A stretch of DNA of 40,736 bases from Chara braunii (taxonomy: Eukaryota > Streptophyta > Charophyceae > Charales > Characeae). Positions 9,744-21,017 of this stretch are shown piece by piece. The notes beneath the pieces were generated by a model that saw nothing but the letters and a program-made list of their open reading frames with translations, was not told where the DNA came from and searched no databases. The DNA is taken from NCBI GenBank assembly GCA_003427395.1, contig BFEA01000210.1, forward strand, positions 120,621-161,356. Direction: 5' to 3'. A program made the translations under genes and the position numbers. Every line of letters begins with the position of its first letter. The stretch's first letter is position 1.

Positions 9744-12700
9744 TCACCCTCCATACCACTGCATTTCTACCAGGCTATGTGAGGGGGGGGGGAAGAAGTC
9801 GGGGAAATTTTCAGGGGGTTTTAAGGGGATGGAGATGTCCACTTTCGTCCATTCATTAAAGATCAATTGGTAATCCCTTACTATCTCTCTTCTCTCCTGG
9901 TCCTCCCCCGATTCCTGATGTTCCCCTCTCCATTCTACCTTTCCTATCCTCCCTCCCTCGGGTCCCCCGAGCCAGCTCGAGCAAATTCCTTTATTCTTTC
10001 TTGGATATCTTTTCGCCTGTCAAGGGTTCTGATTCTTGTTTTGACCACCTCCCATTTCCCAGTGATGTCTGTTTGGATTTGTTGTTGTATAGTCTCCGTA
10101 AACTCAGGTCCTTCTAGTCTGGCACCTTCCATTTCGAATGTGCANCGCCNTCTCCNGAGTGCCCAGATTACCGCCCTNCGTCCCGTTCTNAACAGATTGT
10201 CGGTGAAGTCATCTAGCTGACTTGTGAGGCCTTTGGGCCAGGTTTCGAGTAAGATCGCCTTCCAGTCCCACGGCCACGGGGCCTTCGTCTCTAGCTGATC
10301 CCAGATTCTGTCCCACCACCTCCACAGCCAGAGAGCCCCTGGGCATTGCAAGAAGATGTGTTCGATAGTCTCCGACCGTTTCTTGGATGGGAACGAGTTG
10401 ATGCACAGTTTGCATCAAGGGAGAGCACGACCTCGCTGCTCCAGGGAGGTTCTATCTATCAGCCAGTGATTAGTGGGGAGGCAGCGGTGTTCTAGTTGCC
10501 ACTGAATGGAGGTTATTTTGGCCGGCTTCACTTTGGCCAGCTTGAACCACTTGACTGGTTTTAGTTCTTCCTTTCTGACATTTAAGTGGTTCCTCCACCG
10601 CTCTTCTACCTGGTCGCGTAGGTCCATTGTCGGTCTGAGCAGCCTGTAGGTGGACTTAACTGTCAAGCCGTAAANTGTGTTGGTGCATTTNCGTCCGTTC
10701 CCCNAGCGTTTTGTCCATGACCATTCCGCCGGATCCAAGGGCAGAAGGGGGATCGGGGTACCGGGGTGGAATGCTATGTATTGTTTATTTTCCTCAAGCA
10801 CTCTGATTCTGAAAAGCCGTTCCCTTGGGCACTCCATAGAGACCTCCGGGTCAATCTTTTGGATAATGTTGTCCCGGCCAACATGGAAGAGGTTGACTGT
10901 CACTGTTCCTTCGCTAGGGCCGCTAGTCACTCTAGCTACTTCTCCTTGTCGCTCCCGTAGTGCCACCCAATTTGACTCCTGCAGGGTGGGGCCTTTGCGA
11001 AGGATTCTCCACCAGTCCAGGGGGATCCTTTCCACTATGGTCTCCAAGGCTATGTGTGTCTTGTGATAGTATCTCAATTTTCCTTTAAGCAGTTCGGGAC
11101 TTATCCAGTCACTTCTCTCTATGTCCCATATGTCTTTAAGACTTTAACCCTTGTTACTCCACACTTGGTCCATACGCGCCAGGGGGAGTCCATGCAGTGG
11201 AGTGTTTGTCCTCTTGAATCTAACACCCATCTGTTTCCAAAAAGGGGTTGCCTTGCTACTTCCACCCATCTGTCCGGTGGGGGTTTCTCCGATAGGGGGA
11301 GCTCTCTCCATGTTTTGAGGAGGGAAGGCCAGAATGGGTCGTTGGGCAGATCAGCCCTTGCTGCATGTCTGGGGGAACGAGGGTCGGGGTCAAGTCGTGC
11401 CGGTCTAGCCTGCGGGATGGGCCAGTCCCTGTTTTCCAACTACATCCGCGGGTCGCTCCCTTCCTTTGTTTGAGGAGCCAAGCGAGACATCTGTTCCAGG
11501 GCTAGTTCTTTCCATGGGGTATCCGGGTCAAAGACCAGTCGCTTGATCCATTGGACTGCCAGTGCTTTAGTTTGTATGAGCGGGTCAATGATTCCCAGAC
11601 CTCCTTTTGTTTTCGGTTGGATTATGGAGTGTCATGCTACTCGATTGATCACGTTTACTTTCTCATGGTCGCTTCTCCATAAGAAGGCTGTTAACTGCCA
11701 CTTCAACGACCGTAAAGCGTGTTTGTCCAGCGCCCAAATTGTTGACTTGTACCATAGCGAGGCCAGCACCACGTTGTTCATTATGAGGGCGCGTCCCAGG
11801 AGTGAGGTATGTTTGTTTTTCCAGAGCGCCATTTTGGCAATAGATGGGTCCGTGAGCCATTCATTATTTGTGGGTGGCCTGCCATTGGCCGTCATAGATA
11901 TACCTAGCACTCTGATAGGTGCCTCCTCCGGGAGCCACTTAAGGCTGGGTTGCTCTGGGGGCCTCACCCCCTGGTGGTGGATCCACCAGCCCTGGGTCTT
12001 ATTTCCCCAGTTTACTCTCATGTCTGAGAGTTTGCAAAATCGATCCATCATGTGTTGTATCTCTTNCATTGACTCCTTGGAAGCATCCACCATCAAGGTC
12101 ANGTCGTCTGCGANTAGTGAGCANACCGGGATCGCTTCCNGGGGTATTGCAGATACTTGGATTCTTCTGATGTCTTTGTGGGTTCTTAAGTTAGCGGCTA
12201 GTGCCTCCATCACNATTNCGAACAGGTATGGGGCTATAGGGTCCCCTTGTCTTACTGATCGTTGAAGGTCAATGGGAGGGGCTAAGTTCCCATTGACCAT
12301 AACCCTGGTGGTTGCACTCGAATGCAGAATCCTTATCCATCNCCTGAAATCTGGANCAAAGTTGAGTTTTTCCAAACACCNATCNAGGAAGGTCCAGTCC
12401 ACATGATCGTATGCTTTTTCGAANTCAATAAAGATGATGGNCGCATTGTTTTTAGACTGTCTGGATAGTTTAATCACCTCGTTTACCATTAGAATATTAT
12501 CGTGGATGTTCCGGCCTTGTATGAATCCNGTTTGATCTGGGTGGATGATGTCNGCCATTATTGNGGTCATTCGATTGGCGAGTGNTTTTGCCATCATCTT
12601 GTNGACCACTGTGAGCAACGTGATCNGCCTGTAGTTTCTGATATTCATTTTNCCCCNTTTTTTGTNGAGGAGTGTCAACACTCCTTGCCCTACCAATTCC

Positions 12701-14355
12701 CCAGTTTGTCCCGTGGCCCAAACTCCTAGGTAGTATTCCATAAGATCTTGTGCCATGTCTGGCCACATTGTCACCCAGAATTCTTTGGGAAACCCATCTA
12801 TGCCTGGGGTTTTTTCGTCATCCATTTGCAGCAGTGCTGTCCATATTTCCTCTTTGGATAGGGGTTTGTCTAAACTCTCCCTGTGCTGATCTGCAAGGGG
12901 TCTGTTAAGCGGGCGTAAGAAGTCGTCAATGTCCGCTGTGCGCTGGAGGATGGGTTGTTTTCCACATTCCGATGTGAACAGGGTCTGATAGTAGTCCCTT
13001 GCTATTTTTGTGCAGGTGGCCGTGGAGGTTTGCAAGGACCCTTGCCCGACCTGAGGGTCTACTAAAGCCTCGATCACAGTCCTGCCCGACTTGGCCTTGG
13101 CCATGGCAAAGAATCTGGCGTCCATGGCTCCTTCCATGTTATGTTTGGAGAGCTTTCCTCGAATCCTCACGCCTTGCCATCTGTACTCCATATAGTCGAC
13201 AAGACGAGTTTCTATGGTCTGAATTGTTCTAGCGAGTTCTTCTGGATCGTCCCCTGAGTCGGGTTCCTGTCGCTGCAGTTGGTGCAGTTGGTGCTGCAGG
13301 TTAGATTCGTCAGCATAGCGTCGTGCCGCGAGGAGTTTTGAGTATTCATTGCACTTGCGGCCCACAAAAGCCAGACCGTTGTTGAACCATATAATATTGT
13401 CTTGGAATTGGCCTTTCTGCTCCTGCCAATAGGACCACACTTGGGCTAGGTAGGTCTTGAATCGGTCGATAGACAAGAGGGATGTGTTTAATTTGTAAAA
13501 GTTGTTGCCTTGATCTGTTTTTTTTCTGAAGGCGAAGATTGCCACACACATCGCGTGATCCAGGCCCGGATAGGGGCTGCGAGGGAAGATCTCAGCTATC
13601 TGAAGGGCCCCTTGTAGTCCCTCTGAGGCCAATATTAGATCTATCCGGGACTTGGACACTTTTGCTGCATTGTTCTTACGAAAGCAAGTGAAACGTCGGG
13701 CGGTGGGGGATAGTCTCTGGAAGGTGTCGAAGAGATTCAGAGATTGCGATAGTTCGGTGATCAGTCTCTCATCGTTTTCGATATAGATCGGGCAGGGGGT
13801 GGGAATTTTCCACCTGTCCAACCAACGGTCCGGTGCCGCGTTGAAATCACCTACGAGGATGACGGGGATACCTACCGGTAGCTTGGAGCTGAGGGACTCA
13901 AAGAAAGAGTGGCGCGCCTCCGTTTCATTGGGGGCATAAACGTTTAGAATGCTTACCACCTCGAGTTCCAACATTGCCAATAGGTAGACCCACCGACCCT
14001 CCTCTTGATCTGCTCCCCAGTTAAGCATCTCTATTTTGGAATCCGGCGGGATCCAAATTGCTACTCCCCCACCGTCGGGGCGCAGGGCGTGCGCCCGGTA
14101 GGCTTGGTGAGCCCATATCTCCTTGTGCGTATGGTTGTGTCCCGGGTTATCCATTAGGTGGGTTTCCTGTAGACATATTACATCCGGCCAGGCCTTCCCG
14201 TCAACTCCCTTTAGTTGTTCGATTATTGCTTGTCTTTTGGGGGGCTTTGTGGCGGCCAGTCCGTTCACATTGAGGGAGCGTATGTCGAGGTCAGCTTGCT
14301 GCTTGCACTGTTTCCATGTTTTATCCTTCCCATATAGCGCATCAACCACGTTCAT
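9744..14355 (-). pseudogene. LINE-A ORF2: AP endonuclease, reverse transcriptase, zinc ribbon
   Basis: The ATG at 14355-14353 starts 25 bases after the middle ORF. Endonuclease motifs are LNVNGL (28-33), LQET (62-65), VGDFNAA (168-174), SRIDLIL (236-242) and a D-H pair at 266-267. RT motifs are FEKAYD (645-650), RQGDP (702-706) and ADD (749-751), where the aspartates are catalytic. The zinc ribbon C..C....H....C lies near 10,410-10,340. The frame is broken by TGA 11,632-11,634 (at a position where the GGLG block normally has Trp), TAG near 11,440, a frameshift near 11,115, TGA 10,415-10,417 and a frameshift near 9,946. The C-terminal tail (10,220-9,744) is shared with copies at 29,512 and 39,920. 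The enzyme would nick DNA and copy LINE RNA at the nick. Many N's lie in the RT core. Confidence 0.85.
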
Positions 14356-14380
14356 TGTTTTTTCCTTGGACCCGCTGCCC

Positions 14381-15765
14381 CTATATCTGCATCCAATTCC
14401 CTGTGTTCAGGAGGCTACCCTTCTGCAGTATGTTATGTTTGATGATTTTTACTAAGAATTCCCCAATTTCTTCCACCGTCCAGAGGTCTGCAGCCNTTAT
14501 TTTCAGGAGCTGCAGGTCTTTGAGGCCTTCTTGGTCCAGCCANCGGAAATCGTCTNATTTCTGATGTTCATATTTCANGTAAATGTCCTTGATCCCCAGT
14601 CTCTCTTGCCCCGTTGTGAGTACCAGGGCTGCGGTGGCCCCAACCGGGAGCCTATTCNGAATCATCTGGTGGATGTCCACCTTCCCCAACACCTGACTTC
14701 CTGCCCCGGGTGTTACCGTAAGGAATATCGAGGAGTAGCCCTGGAGGTAGACTTCCCCGTGTTTGGCCCCCAGAGGCACAGACAGCCCCAGCTCCCATGT
14801 CTCTTCCTTCTGGCGGACTGGTAGTATGACGACACCTTTTTCCGTGGGGGTGCCTCGGGGGGGTGGCATCTCCAGCAAATGTCTGATCTTTTGTCGCCGA
14901 CTGGTGAGGTCCGGTTCCGGGGGTTTGGGCGGGGGGGTTGGTTGTGGTGGTGGTCTGCTCAGGGTCCCAAGAGACCCGGTATTGCCAGTGGTACTGTTTG
15001 AAGCACTCCCTTCCCCTCTTTTCTGTCTCTCCCCCTGCTGTTCCTCGTCCCGCCCCTTCTCCGCTTCTCGCTGCACCTCGTCCCGCATTTTTCCTGTGTC
15101 TACCGGTTGCCTCGTCCCGAGTGTCCGGGTGGGTTGTGGGCTGGCTGCTGGGCCCTGGTTGCCTTTTTCATATGCCTGTTTTTGTTTCCCCTCCTCCAAC
15201 TGTGCTCCCCCGTCTGCCTCCGGTTGCTGGTTGCCTTTTTCGTTTGCCTGCTTTTGCTGCTGCTCCTCCAACTGTGCTCTGCTTGCGGTTGCTGGCTTCC
15301 TTTGGGGTCGTCACTGCCGTTGTGTAGGCCCCGGTCTTGAGGGGGGCGGAAGCGAGCAATCACAATCCCCAGGAGTCTGTGGCAGATGTCCGACCAACTT
15401 ACTCCCTCCGGCAACCCCTGGAACAGGGCCTTGTGGAAACTGGCGCTACTTTCCAGAAGGGGGATAAGCTCCCTATAGACCGTGTCCCTGAATTCCAAAT
15501 TCCCGTTCCCATATTTCAGGTGCAAGTTCTCCATTATCCAGTCAGCCACTTCTTGCAACCCCACCTTGTGCAGTCCATTTTCTCCCTCTTCTGCCCCTGT
15601 TGGGCCGGGTGTGTGTGTTGNGTTCTCCATTATCCAGTCAGCCACTTCTTGCAACCCCACCTTGTGCAGTCCATTTTCTCCCTCTTCTGCCCCTGTTGGG
15701 CCGGGTGTGTGTGTTGTTTATGTCTGTGTTGTTTGGGATGCGGCCTGTTTTTGGCTGTCAGTCAT
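14381..15765 (-). pseudogene. LINE-A middle ORF, conserved protein of unknown function
   Basis: A separate coding stretch lies between ORF1 and ORF2. A plausible ATG is at 15765-15763. Frames shift near 15,700 and near 15,250-15,100, and the last segment runs 15,271-14,381. Visible parts are an ADWIMEN helix (in a 96-bp in-frame duplication), a SWSDICHRLL block near 15,410, a Gln/Lys/Glu-rich linker, a KIRHLLE block near 14,890, a V.ILPVR.....WELGL strand pattern near 14,810-14,770, and a C-terminal helix ending at 14,381. LINE-C carries a diverged version (25,825-24,915) with the same order of blocks, so the protein is under selection or was until recently. I recognise no family. It may be a third ORF or a split-off part of ORF1. 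Confidence 0.7.
15526..15717 (-). repeat. 96-bp tandem duplication inside the middle ORF
   Basis: The 96-base unit beginning GTTCTCCATTATCCAG at 15,526 repeats at 15,622 almost exactly, with an N at the junction (15,621). Its length is a multiple of three, so the protein gains a second copy of a 32-residue block without a frame change. Near identity points to a recent event. Confidence 0.85.
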
Positions 15766-15967
15766 CTCCACCTCCGGTGGGGGGGGAGGTGGGGGGGACC
15801 CCGGGATCTCTTCTATCTCCATGGTTTTGGTCCAAATGCTTCTTCGAACAGGTCTTGCTGTGCTTGCCCCTGCGGATATCCATCTGCTTGGTCTGAGTGG
15901 GGGAGACTAGAAACGGGGTGGGGGGGAATGCTGGCAGTTGCATATGACGCTGGGCCTCAGTGTGTAC

Positions 15968-16211
15968 TTGTCTCCTGCCTTTTCCAGTGTATCTGTTTTT
16001 CTGATGGCAGGTACTCCTCTGCTGCCGGACTCCATTTCCGTCTCCCTTGGTCTGAGGGGGGGGGGGCTTGGTTCTGAGTGGAGGGGATCACTGGTCCCTG
16101 GGTCTGTTGCAGAACCACCCAGTTTACTTGCCTCGTACCTTTTCCCGTCTTTCTGTTTGTCTGACGGCAGGGGTTCCAGTGTTACCGGACTCCATTTCAG
16201 TCTCCCTTGAG
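15968..16211 (-). repeat. Degenerate 160-bp direct repeat in the ORF1-middle ORF spacer
   Basis: A block containing TCTGATGGCAGG...CCGGACTCCATTTC occurs at about 15,968-16,050 and again at 16,128-16,211. The copies have diverged. They lie in a Pro/Thr-rich stretch between the zinc knuckle of ORF1 and the middle ORF, where frame assignment is uncertain. Confidence 0.6.
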
Positions 16212-16326
16212 GGTGTCTGTTTGGCAGCGGTGAATGGTCGTCGCCCCCTTGGGCGGGGGATGGTTTGGGGACCGGTGCCCTTGTGTCAGACAGTTTGGGG
16301 GGCTGCGGGGCTTTTTCAATCTTTCT

Positions 16327-17750
16327 CTAAGGTGGCACCCATTCAGCAGGGGGGCGTGTTGCTCTGCAAGGGTCCCCCCGTCCTTCCCAGGTCCATCCTT
16401 TGGGGCGTCCTTCCGGGCCTGAATCGTCCAGGTATACCCACCCCTCATGTCCTTGGTCCACCGTGGTCCATCTGTTGGGTCTGCGTGGGTCCTGCTGTAA
16501 CCGGCCAGCTTTTGGGCCTCTCTTGTTGGGGTGTTGGGGGCAGGCAGATTCTGTGCACTGATGGCCGTACGCCCTACACTTAAAACACCACGGTCTAAAT
16601 TTGTGTGTCGTGTGGATCTGGTATACCTTTCCCCCCAGTCTGTATGGTATTATATCGTCCATGGAGAAGGGCTGGTCCTTAGGCAGGTTTAACGCCAGCA
16701 TCATGTAATCATCTCGTCTTGCCACGTACGACGGGAGGGGGTCAATGAAGTCTACGATGTTGTACTATTGGCCCAGATCGTGGACAAACGCAGCTTGGAC
16801 CTCCATCGGGATGTGTCGCATTTCTACCCAGAAGAAGTCTTTCATAAGTTGTTCCCTCTTCTCCTCTGGGGACAGTTTTTTTGGTTGCCACGGATAGATG
16901 CGGACCTCTGATTCGCCCCATTTTATTTTCCGCCATCCATCCATTCGCTGTTTGTCCTCGGTGAAGAGGCTGAGGACAGTGAAGACAGTTGATGAGAGGG
17001 GGTGGATGAGGAAGAATTCCTGTGCCGCCTCAGAACTGCCCTTCATTCCTTCTAAGCGCTTATGTATCCAAAGTATTTTGTCATTCACTGATTTCTGGGC
17101 GATGTCCCCATGGAACAGCTAGTTGCTTGCGTGTTTAGTGTAGGCTTCATCTCTAGCCTCCAATTTGTCCGTCGGATACGTCTTCATCATCGTTTTCCTC
17201 CCCCCTTGGTCCACCACCTGATTGTCCGAGGGGAGGAGGAACAAGGTGAGGAAGTAGGCTCTCGCGGATGAGAGGTTTCGGAGGGGTACTTTCAACGTTT
17301 CCTCCTCGCCTGGGTGNGCTGTGTGTCCTTCTCTTTTAATGTTCAGAGATTTCTCGTAGATTGTACTTCTGACCCGCTGTGCCCAGGAGGGGTTGGATTN
17401 CTTGTCTGTTCCTCCTTTTTCTTTCGTTTCNGTTTGCTCTTGTTCCTTTTTTCCTCTGCTATTTTCTGTGTTTTTTTCCTCCTCCGTCAACATCTCCTCA
17501 TCNCTNTCACAATCCTNTTCTTCCTCCTCNTCATGCTCCGCCTCACTCCCTTCCCCCGTGGTTCGCATCTCCAGGTCTCGGATCTGGACCATCTCCTGTG
17601 CCCCTCGGTCGGGTGGCTTTGGCCCCTCCGGATTTGCTGTTACAGATTCCTTGGGGGTTGGCCATTGTTGGCTCGAGGTCGGGGGGGGAAAGGGGAAGTT
17701 CGGGGCGCCCGCTTTCCCGCTGCTTCTTCTCCGGCCTGCTGTAGGGGCAG
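16327..17750 (-). pseudogene. LINE-A ORF1: DUF4283-like RNA-binding protein with zinc knuckle
   Basis: The same frame runs from about 17,750 (start unclear; an ATG is at 17592) to 16,327. It begins with a Pro-rich then very acidic Glu/Lys segment. A DUF4283-like fold follows (about 17,090-16,640), with the W....W motif near 16,920-16,880 and a hydrophobic V.MR.IP.E core. A CFKCRAYGHQ zinc-knuckle variant at about 16,600-16,555 has six rather than four residues between His and the last Cys. Plant L1 ORF1 proteins have this order and coat the LINE RNA. Two in-frame TAG codons (17,119-17,121 and 16,765-16,767) break it, so this copy cannot make the whole protein. The C-terminal limit is uncertain. 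Confidence 0.75.
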
Positions 17751-17759
17751 ACCGTCAGC

Positions 17760-20595
17760 TGTCTACCCACGCTGTGCCTCATCGCCCCTTGGTAGAAGAG
17801 AAGGGACCCGGGCCCCCGAATCCTTCTATACCCCAACTCCATCAGGTTTGAGTTCTGTTCTGTGTGTATCTCTGGTTGGGTTTCGCTTCCTTTATTGGGG
17901 GGCGTTGTTATTGTTGGTTCAACTCAGGTATTATTTATTTTAATTTTTTCTTTGGTTTGATCAGGTTTGATCTGGATGGTCTCACTGTCACTCCGTATCA
18001 ATTTAACCCTGATTCGGGTTATGCATTTCTTGATTACCCTTGGTTTGATATTTGTACTCTTTACCTTTGTTGGTTGTGTTTTGGTTGATGTCTTGCACTT
18101 GCCTCTACTCTGTGATCTTCGCCCTTTGCTGGCTCGGGGATACCACTAGGGGTTAAGGGGAGGGGGGGAGAAACCAACTTCCACCTGTTGAACGCCTAGC
18201 GGGCTTGGACTATTTCGGGAGTCGCCGGTACTGAGTGGACAATCCCTTCGTACGGGGAGGGTATGCCCTCCCTTGTTCTTCTCCAGCTTGGTCGAAGTNG
18301 TTCCTCCCACCTCCACGCGTCCGTGCCTCCTTTCCCTNCCCNCTTTTGGTCTTTGCCTTCTCTGCACNCCAATCCTTGTTGCTAATGGGACCTCGCCCCA
18401 GGAGCAGACTCATTGAGGCCACAACCTTTCTACTTTGTCTCTCTGCTGCACCCCGTCCTTGCTGTCNAGTCAGATTGCTCGTTGCCGCAATCTGCCAATC
18501 TTCCACAATAGCATGTGTTGTCTCCTTCTTCCAGCCCTTCTTCTTCNCTTCCTCCCCCCCGCGTGCTGTCTGTAATCTTGTACCTGNGTGCTCTTCGTTG
18601 AAACTGGCGGGCCACTTCTGCTTCTCTTCCTGATCTCTCCCCTTTCTCCCCCGATCTTCCTTTCTCTGTCTCGTTGTTTGCCACCCTTCCTTTATCCTCG
18701 CCTCCCCCCTGCTTTACCNTTCTTCGCTCTTTCCTTCTCGGCTGCTGTCCTCCCTCCTTCCCCTTTCTCCCCCTTCTATCACGATCTTCCCCAAGTGTGT
18801 ATGTTTCCTCTTTATTTCTACCCCTCTTCTTCGCCGCCTCCTTCTCTCCCGCTGTTTGAGTGTAGTCCTCCACCCGCCTCACCCGCCACGTGTCGCACTC
18901 CAAGCCAGCCGAGGTCGCATATCATGCCATGTCAACGTTAAGAGTGGAGATGCTTGGCAGCCACGTGAGCAGCAAGCGTCTGCCCAATCTGTCTGTGCTC
19001 ACTTAATTATTGTCTTCGATAAGCCGCGTCAGCCTGGTGTGATGCCACATCAGCAAGTAATGATCGCTTGATTATTTTCTTCAGTAAGCCGCGTCGGCCT
19101 GATGTGACGCCACATCAGCAAGTACGTGGCCGCAATTTCGGTCTGCCTTCGACGGGATTTCTCCGCTGCCGTCCGTTCGTTTGCCCCAACTCGCCACCGG
19201 GTGGTTTTTTTTTTTTTCTTTTCTTCCCTGACCGACTTCTTTGTTGCTCCTGCTTTGCTATGTGCCTTCCTCCCCGTGTTTCCTATCGCGCCGTTTTTTC
19301 TATTTCGTTGTCCTCTTGTCCTTCCTTCACTCGGTGCTCACTCTCTCCACTCCCCCTCTCTTTCGTTTACTCCCTTTCCCTGCCTCACACCTCTATCGAC
19401 CTTCTCTCGTACCTTCCTTTGCCCCCTCCCTCGCCCTCCGTCTCTCCTTCCCTCCACCTGTCTTCCCCTTCCCTTTCGCTCCCTTGTCCTCTCGCGTCCC
19501 CACCTCTGCCTCTCNTTCGCTTTCTCCCACCCNCNNTCTCTCCTTCCCTCCGCCNGTCCTTCCCTTCCTTTTCACTCTCTTTTTCTCTCTCTCCCCCTTT
19601 CTTCCATTCCTTTTCCGCGCAGGTGCAGTAGTCTGTGAAGATGGTAGCGCGGGGTCTTTTTCCTGTCAATCCTCAGTTACGCGCGCCCGCCGTTTTTTTC
19701 CGTTGTCGATCTCTCCCCCTCTTTGTTGTCCTTCACCCTCCGTGCTTTTAATCTCTCCCCCTCTTGTCGGTCCTTCACCTTCCTTGCTTTCCTTTCCACC
19801 CGAAGCTCACTCAATCGATCCCTCCCTTTCCTTCCCTTTTCCTCTCTCTCCCTCTCCCCCTCCGCCACTCTATGTTCACCTCAGTCTTAGAAATTCCTTT
19901 CGATCCTTTGTTGTGTTGTCTTTTTTGTTGTTGTTTATCATACCTTGTGTCCTTGCGTCCTTCGCGGTTTCACGCTGCGCTGGTTCCTGGCTCCGCGACG
20001 AATCCGCCCGTACCACAGGTCCGCTAGCATCCGATGACCATAGCCGCCTCCAAGCCATCCTCCCCCATGGCCGCTGCGCCCCTCCGCCCTGTTCCCTCTG
20101 TGCGCGCCCGTGGAAGCCGTGTCCGTGTTTTGTTCTGTCGTCGAGCAATCCTCCCCTACGGTCAGTCGCAACCGCTCCCACGGCTGCTGCGCCTCCTCGT
20201 CACTACCGCTCCTATGGCCGCTGTGCCACCTCGTCAATCCCACCAGGTTTCTCCACCTCTGTTGATCTTTTCCACTTGGGAGGCTTCGGTGTCTTCTGTC
20301 GTTGTACTTGTTCCAGCTGTCGTCCTCCTGCGGTTTGTTGATCTCACTGCTCCCTGTGTTTTGGTCGGCTCCGCACACTTTGGTTTCACCTGGGCTTACT
20401 CCACTTCAACTCCACCGGGGTTCCTGTCCCCGTCCCATCCTTCTGCCACGTATGAAGAAAACGTGGTGGACATGGAGTCCAGCGTGGCACCCCCTCAACC
20501 GGGGGTCGAATCACTGTTCTTCGTCAGCTCGTGACGCAGCGTGATTCAGTGCCGTAGTTCCGCCGCGCGTGCGCTAAGCGCCCGTCTCTTCATGG
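17760..20595 (-). other. LINE-A 5' region, purine-rich, with tandem repeats
   Basis: About 2.8 kb upstream of ORF1 has no credible protein. The stretch 18,500-19,900 is strongly CT-rich on the plus strand (GA-rich in the LINE sense) and yields only low-complexity Glu/Arg/Lys frames. The end at 20,595 is set by the target duplication. By analogy with other LINEs it should hold the internal promoter. Two 65-bp repeats at about 19,002-19,130 are the best candidates for control elements. Frames such as 20,378-19,938 on the minus strand match nothing I know. Confidence 0.6.
19002..19130 (-). repeat. 65-bp tandem repeat in the LINE-A 5' region
   Basis: AAGCCGCGTC at 19,021 recurs at 19,086, with about 85% identity across 65 bases. 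Each unit contains a palindrome of the form TGATGCCACATCA, degenerate in the second copy. A CACGTG G-box core lies upstream at about 18,963. Direct repeats in LINE 5' regions often act as promoter monomers. That role here is inference. Confidence 0.65.
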
Positions 20596-20607
20596 AACAT
20601 GGAGCTT
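20596..20607. repeat. Target-site duplication of LINE-A, 5' side
   Basis: AACATGGAGCTT matches 9392-9403 exactly. If the insert and one copy are removed, the LINE-B protein reads through without a break (SSM joined to LKKRL). Confidence 0.85.
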
Positions 20608-20845
20608 AAAAAAAAGCAAACCCAAACATTTTTCCGTCTGGTTAGACACCATTCTCTCATAAGAATTTTCTCAGCTAGAAAAATCCAATCTTCCTCGCCG
20701 TCCGACTGCGCTATTTTCGCCAGCCACATCCTCAGCTGAGCCTGGTTCCTCTTCTGCGGGTCCAATAGTCCCAGTCCACCTTTCTCCTTCGGGAACGTCA
20801 CTAGTTTCCATGCCACTTTTACCAAGAACCCCTCCTCTTTCTTTT
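20608..20845 (-). pseudogene. LINE-B ORF2 fragment upstream of the LINE-A insert
   Basis: The minus-strand frame reads VAW followed by a PKEKGGLGLLDP block and a Trp-containing helix, which is the standard segment after the RT domain in L1-type ORF2. It runs to the target duplication and is continued at 9391 downwards in the same frame. LINE-B is cut off above about 20,845, where A/CAAA-rich DNA begins, so its endonuclease and RT core are missing. It is an old 5'-truncated copy. Confidence 0.78.
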
Positions 20846-20861
20846 GGATGCTGCACTAGCA

Positions 20862-20940
20862 TTAAAAAAGAAAAAAAGAAAAACAAACAAACAAACAAAC
20901 AAACAAACAAACTTATCTCCCCCCAAAAAAACAAAGAAAC
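20862..20940. repeat. A-rich and (CAAA)n tract
   Basis: A poly-purine run with about eight CAAA units (20,885-20,911) borders the truncated LINE-B. It is simple sequence with no coding content. Confidence 0.85.
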
Positions 20941-21017
20941 GCATGCATGAGCTTTCAACTTCGGAGTTTCACAACGTTCACTCGCTTTTGCTGTGGCTTT
21001 AGTATTATAACGGGCGT

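Larger units (their letters stand above)
9402..20595 (-). mobile_element. LINE-A: complete L1-type LINE, about 11.2 kb, nested in LINE-B
   Basis: On the minus strand the order is: a long 5' region (20,595 to about 17,760), ORF1 (about 17,750-16,327), a middle ORF (15,765-14,381), ORF2 with AP endonuclease, RT and zinc ribbon (14,355-9,744), a structured 3' UTR, and a 32-base A tail (9433-9402). Exact 12-bp duplications flank it. The ORFs contain TAG, TGA and frameshift lesions, so this copy is inactive, but its ends are intact. Single-base N calls are confined to this element apart from one N at 29,919, which suggests that many similar copies confused the assembly. The size is large for an L1. 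The extra length lies in the 5' region and the middle ORF. Confidence 0.85.

Noticed and set aside
16765-17121. Programmed stop read-through or a variant genetic code to explain in-frame TAG and TGA
   Set aside because: Stops are mixed (TAG, TGA, TAA) and accompanied by frameshifts, as expected of decayed elements.
18430-19640. Open frames of 90-190 codons in 18.4-19.7 kb
   Set aside because: Composition is low-complexity Pro/Ser/Phe or Arg/Glu from CT-rich DNA. No motif, and many frames are open at once.
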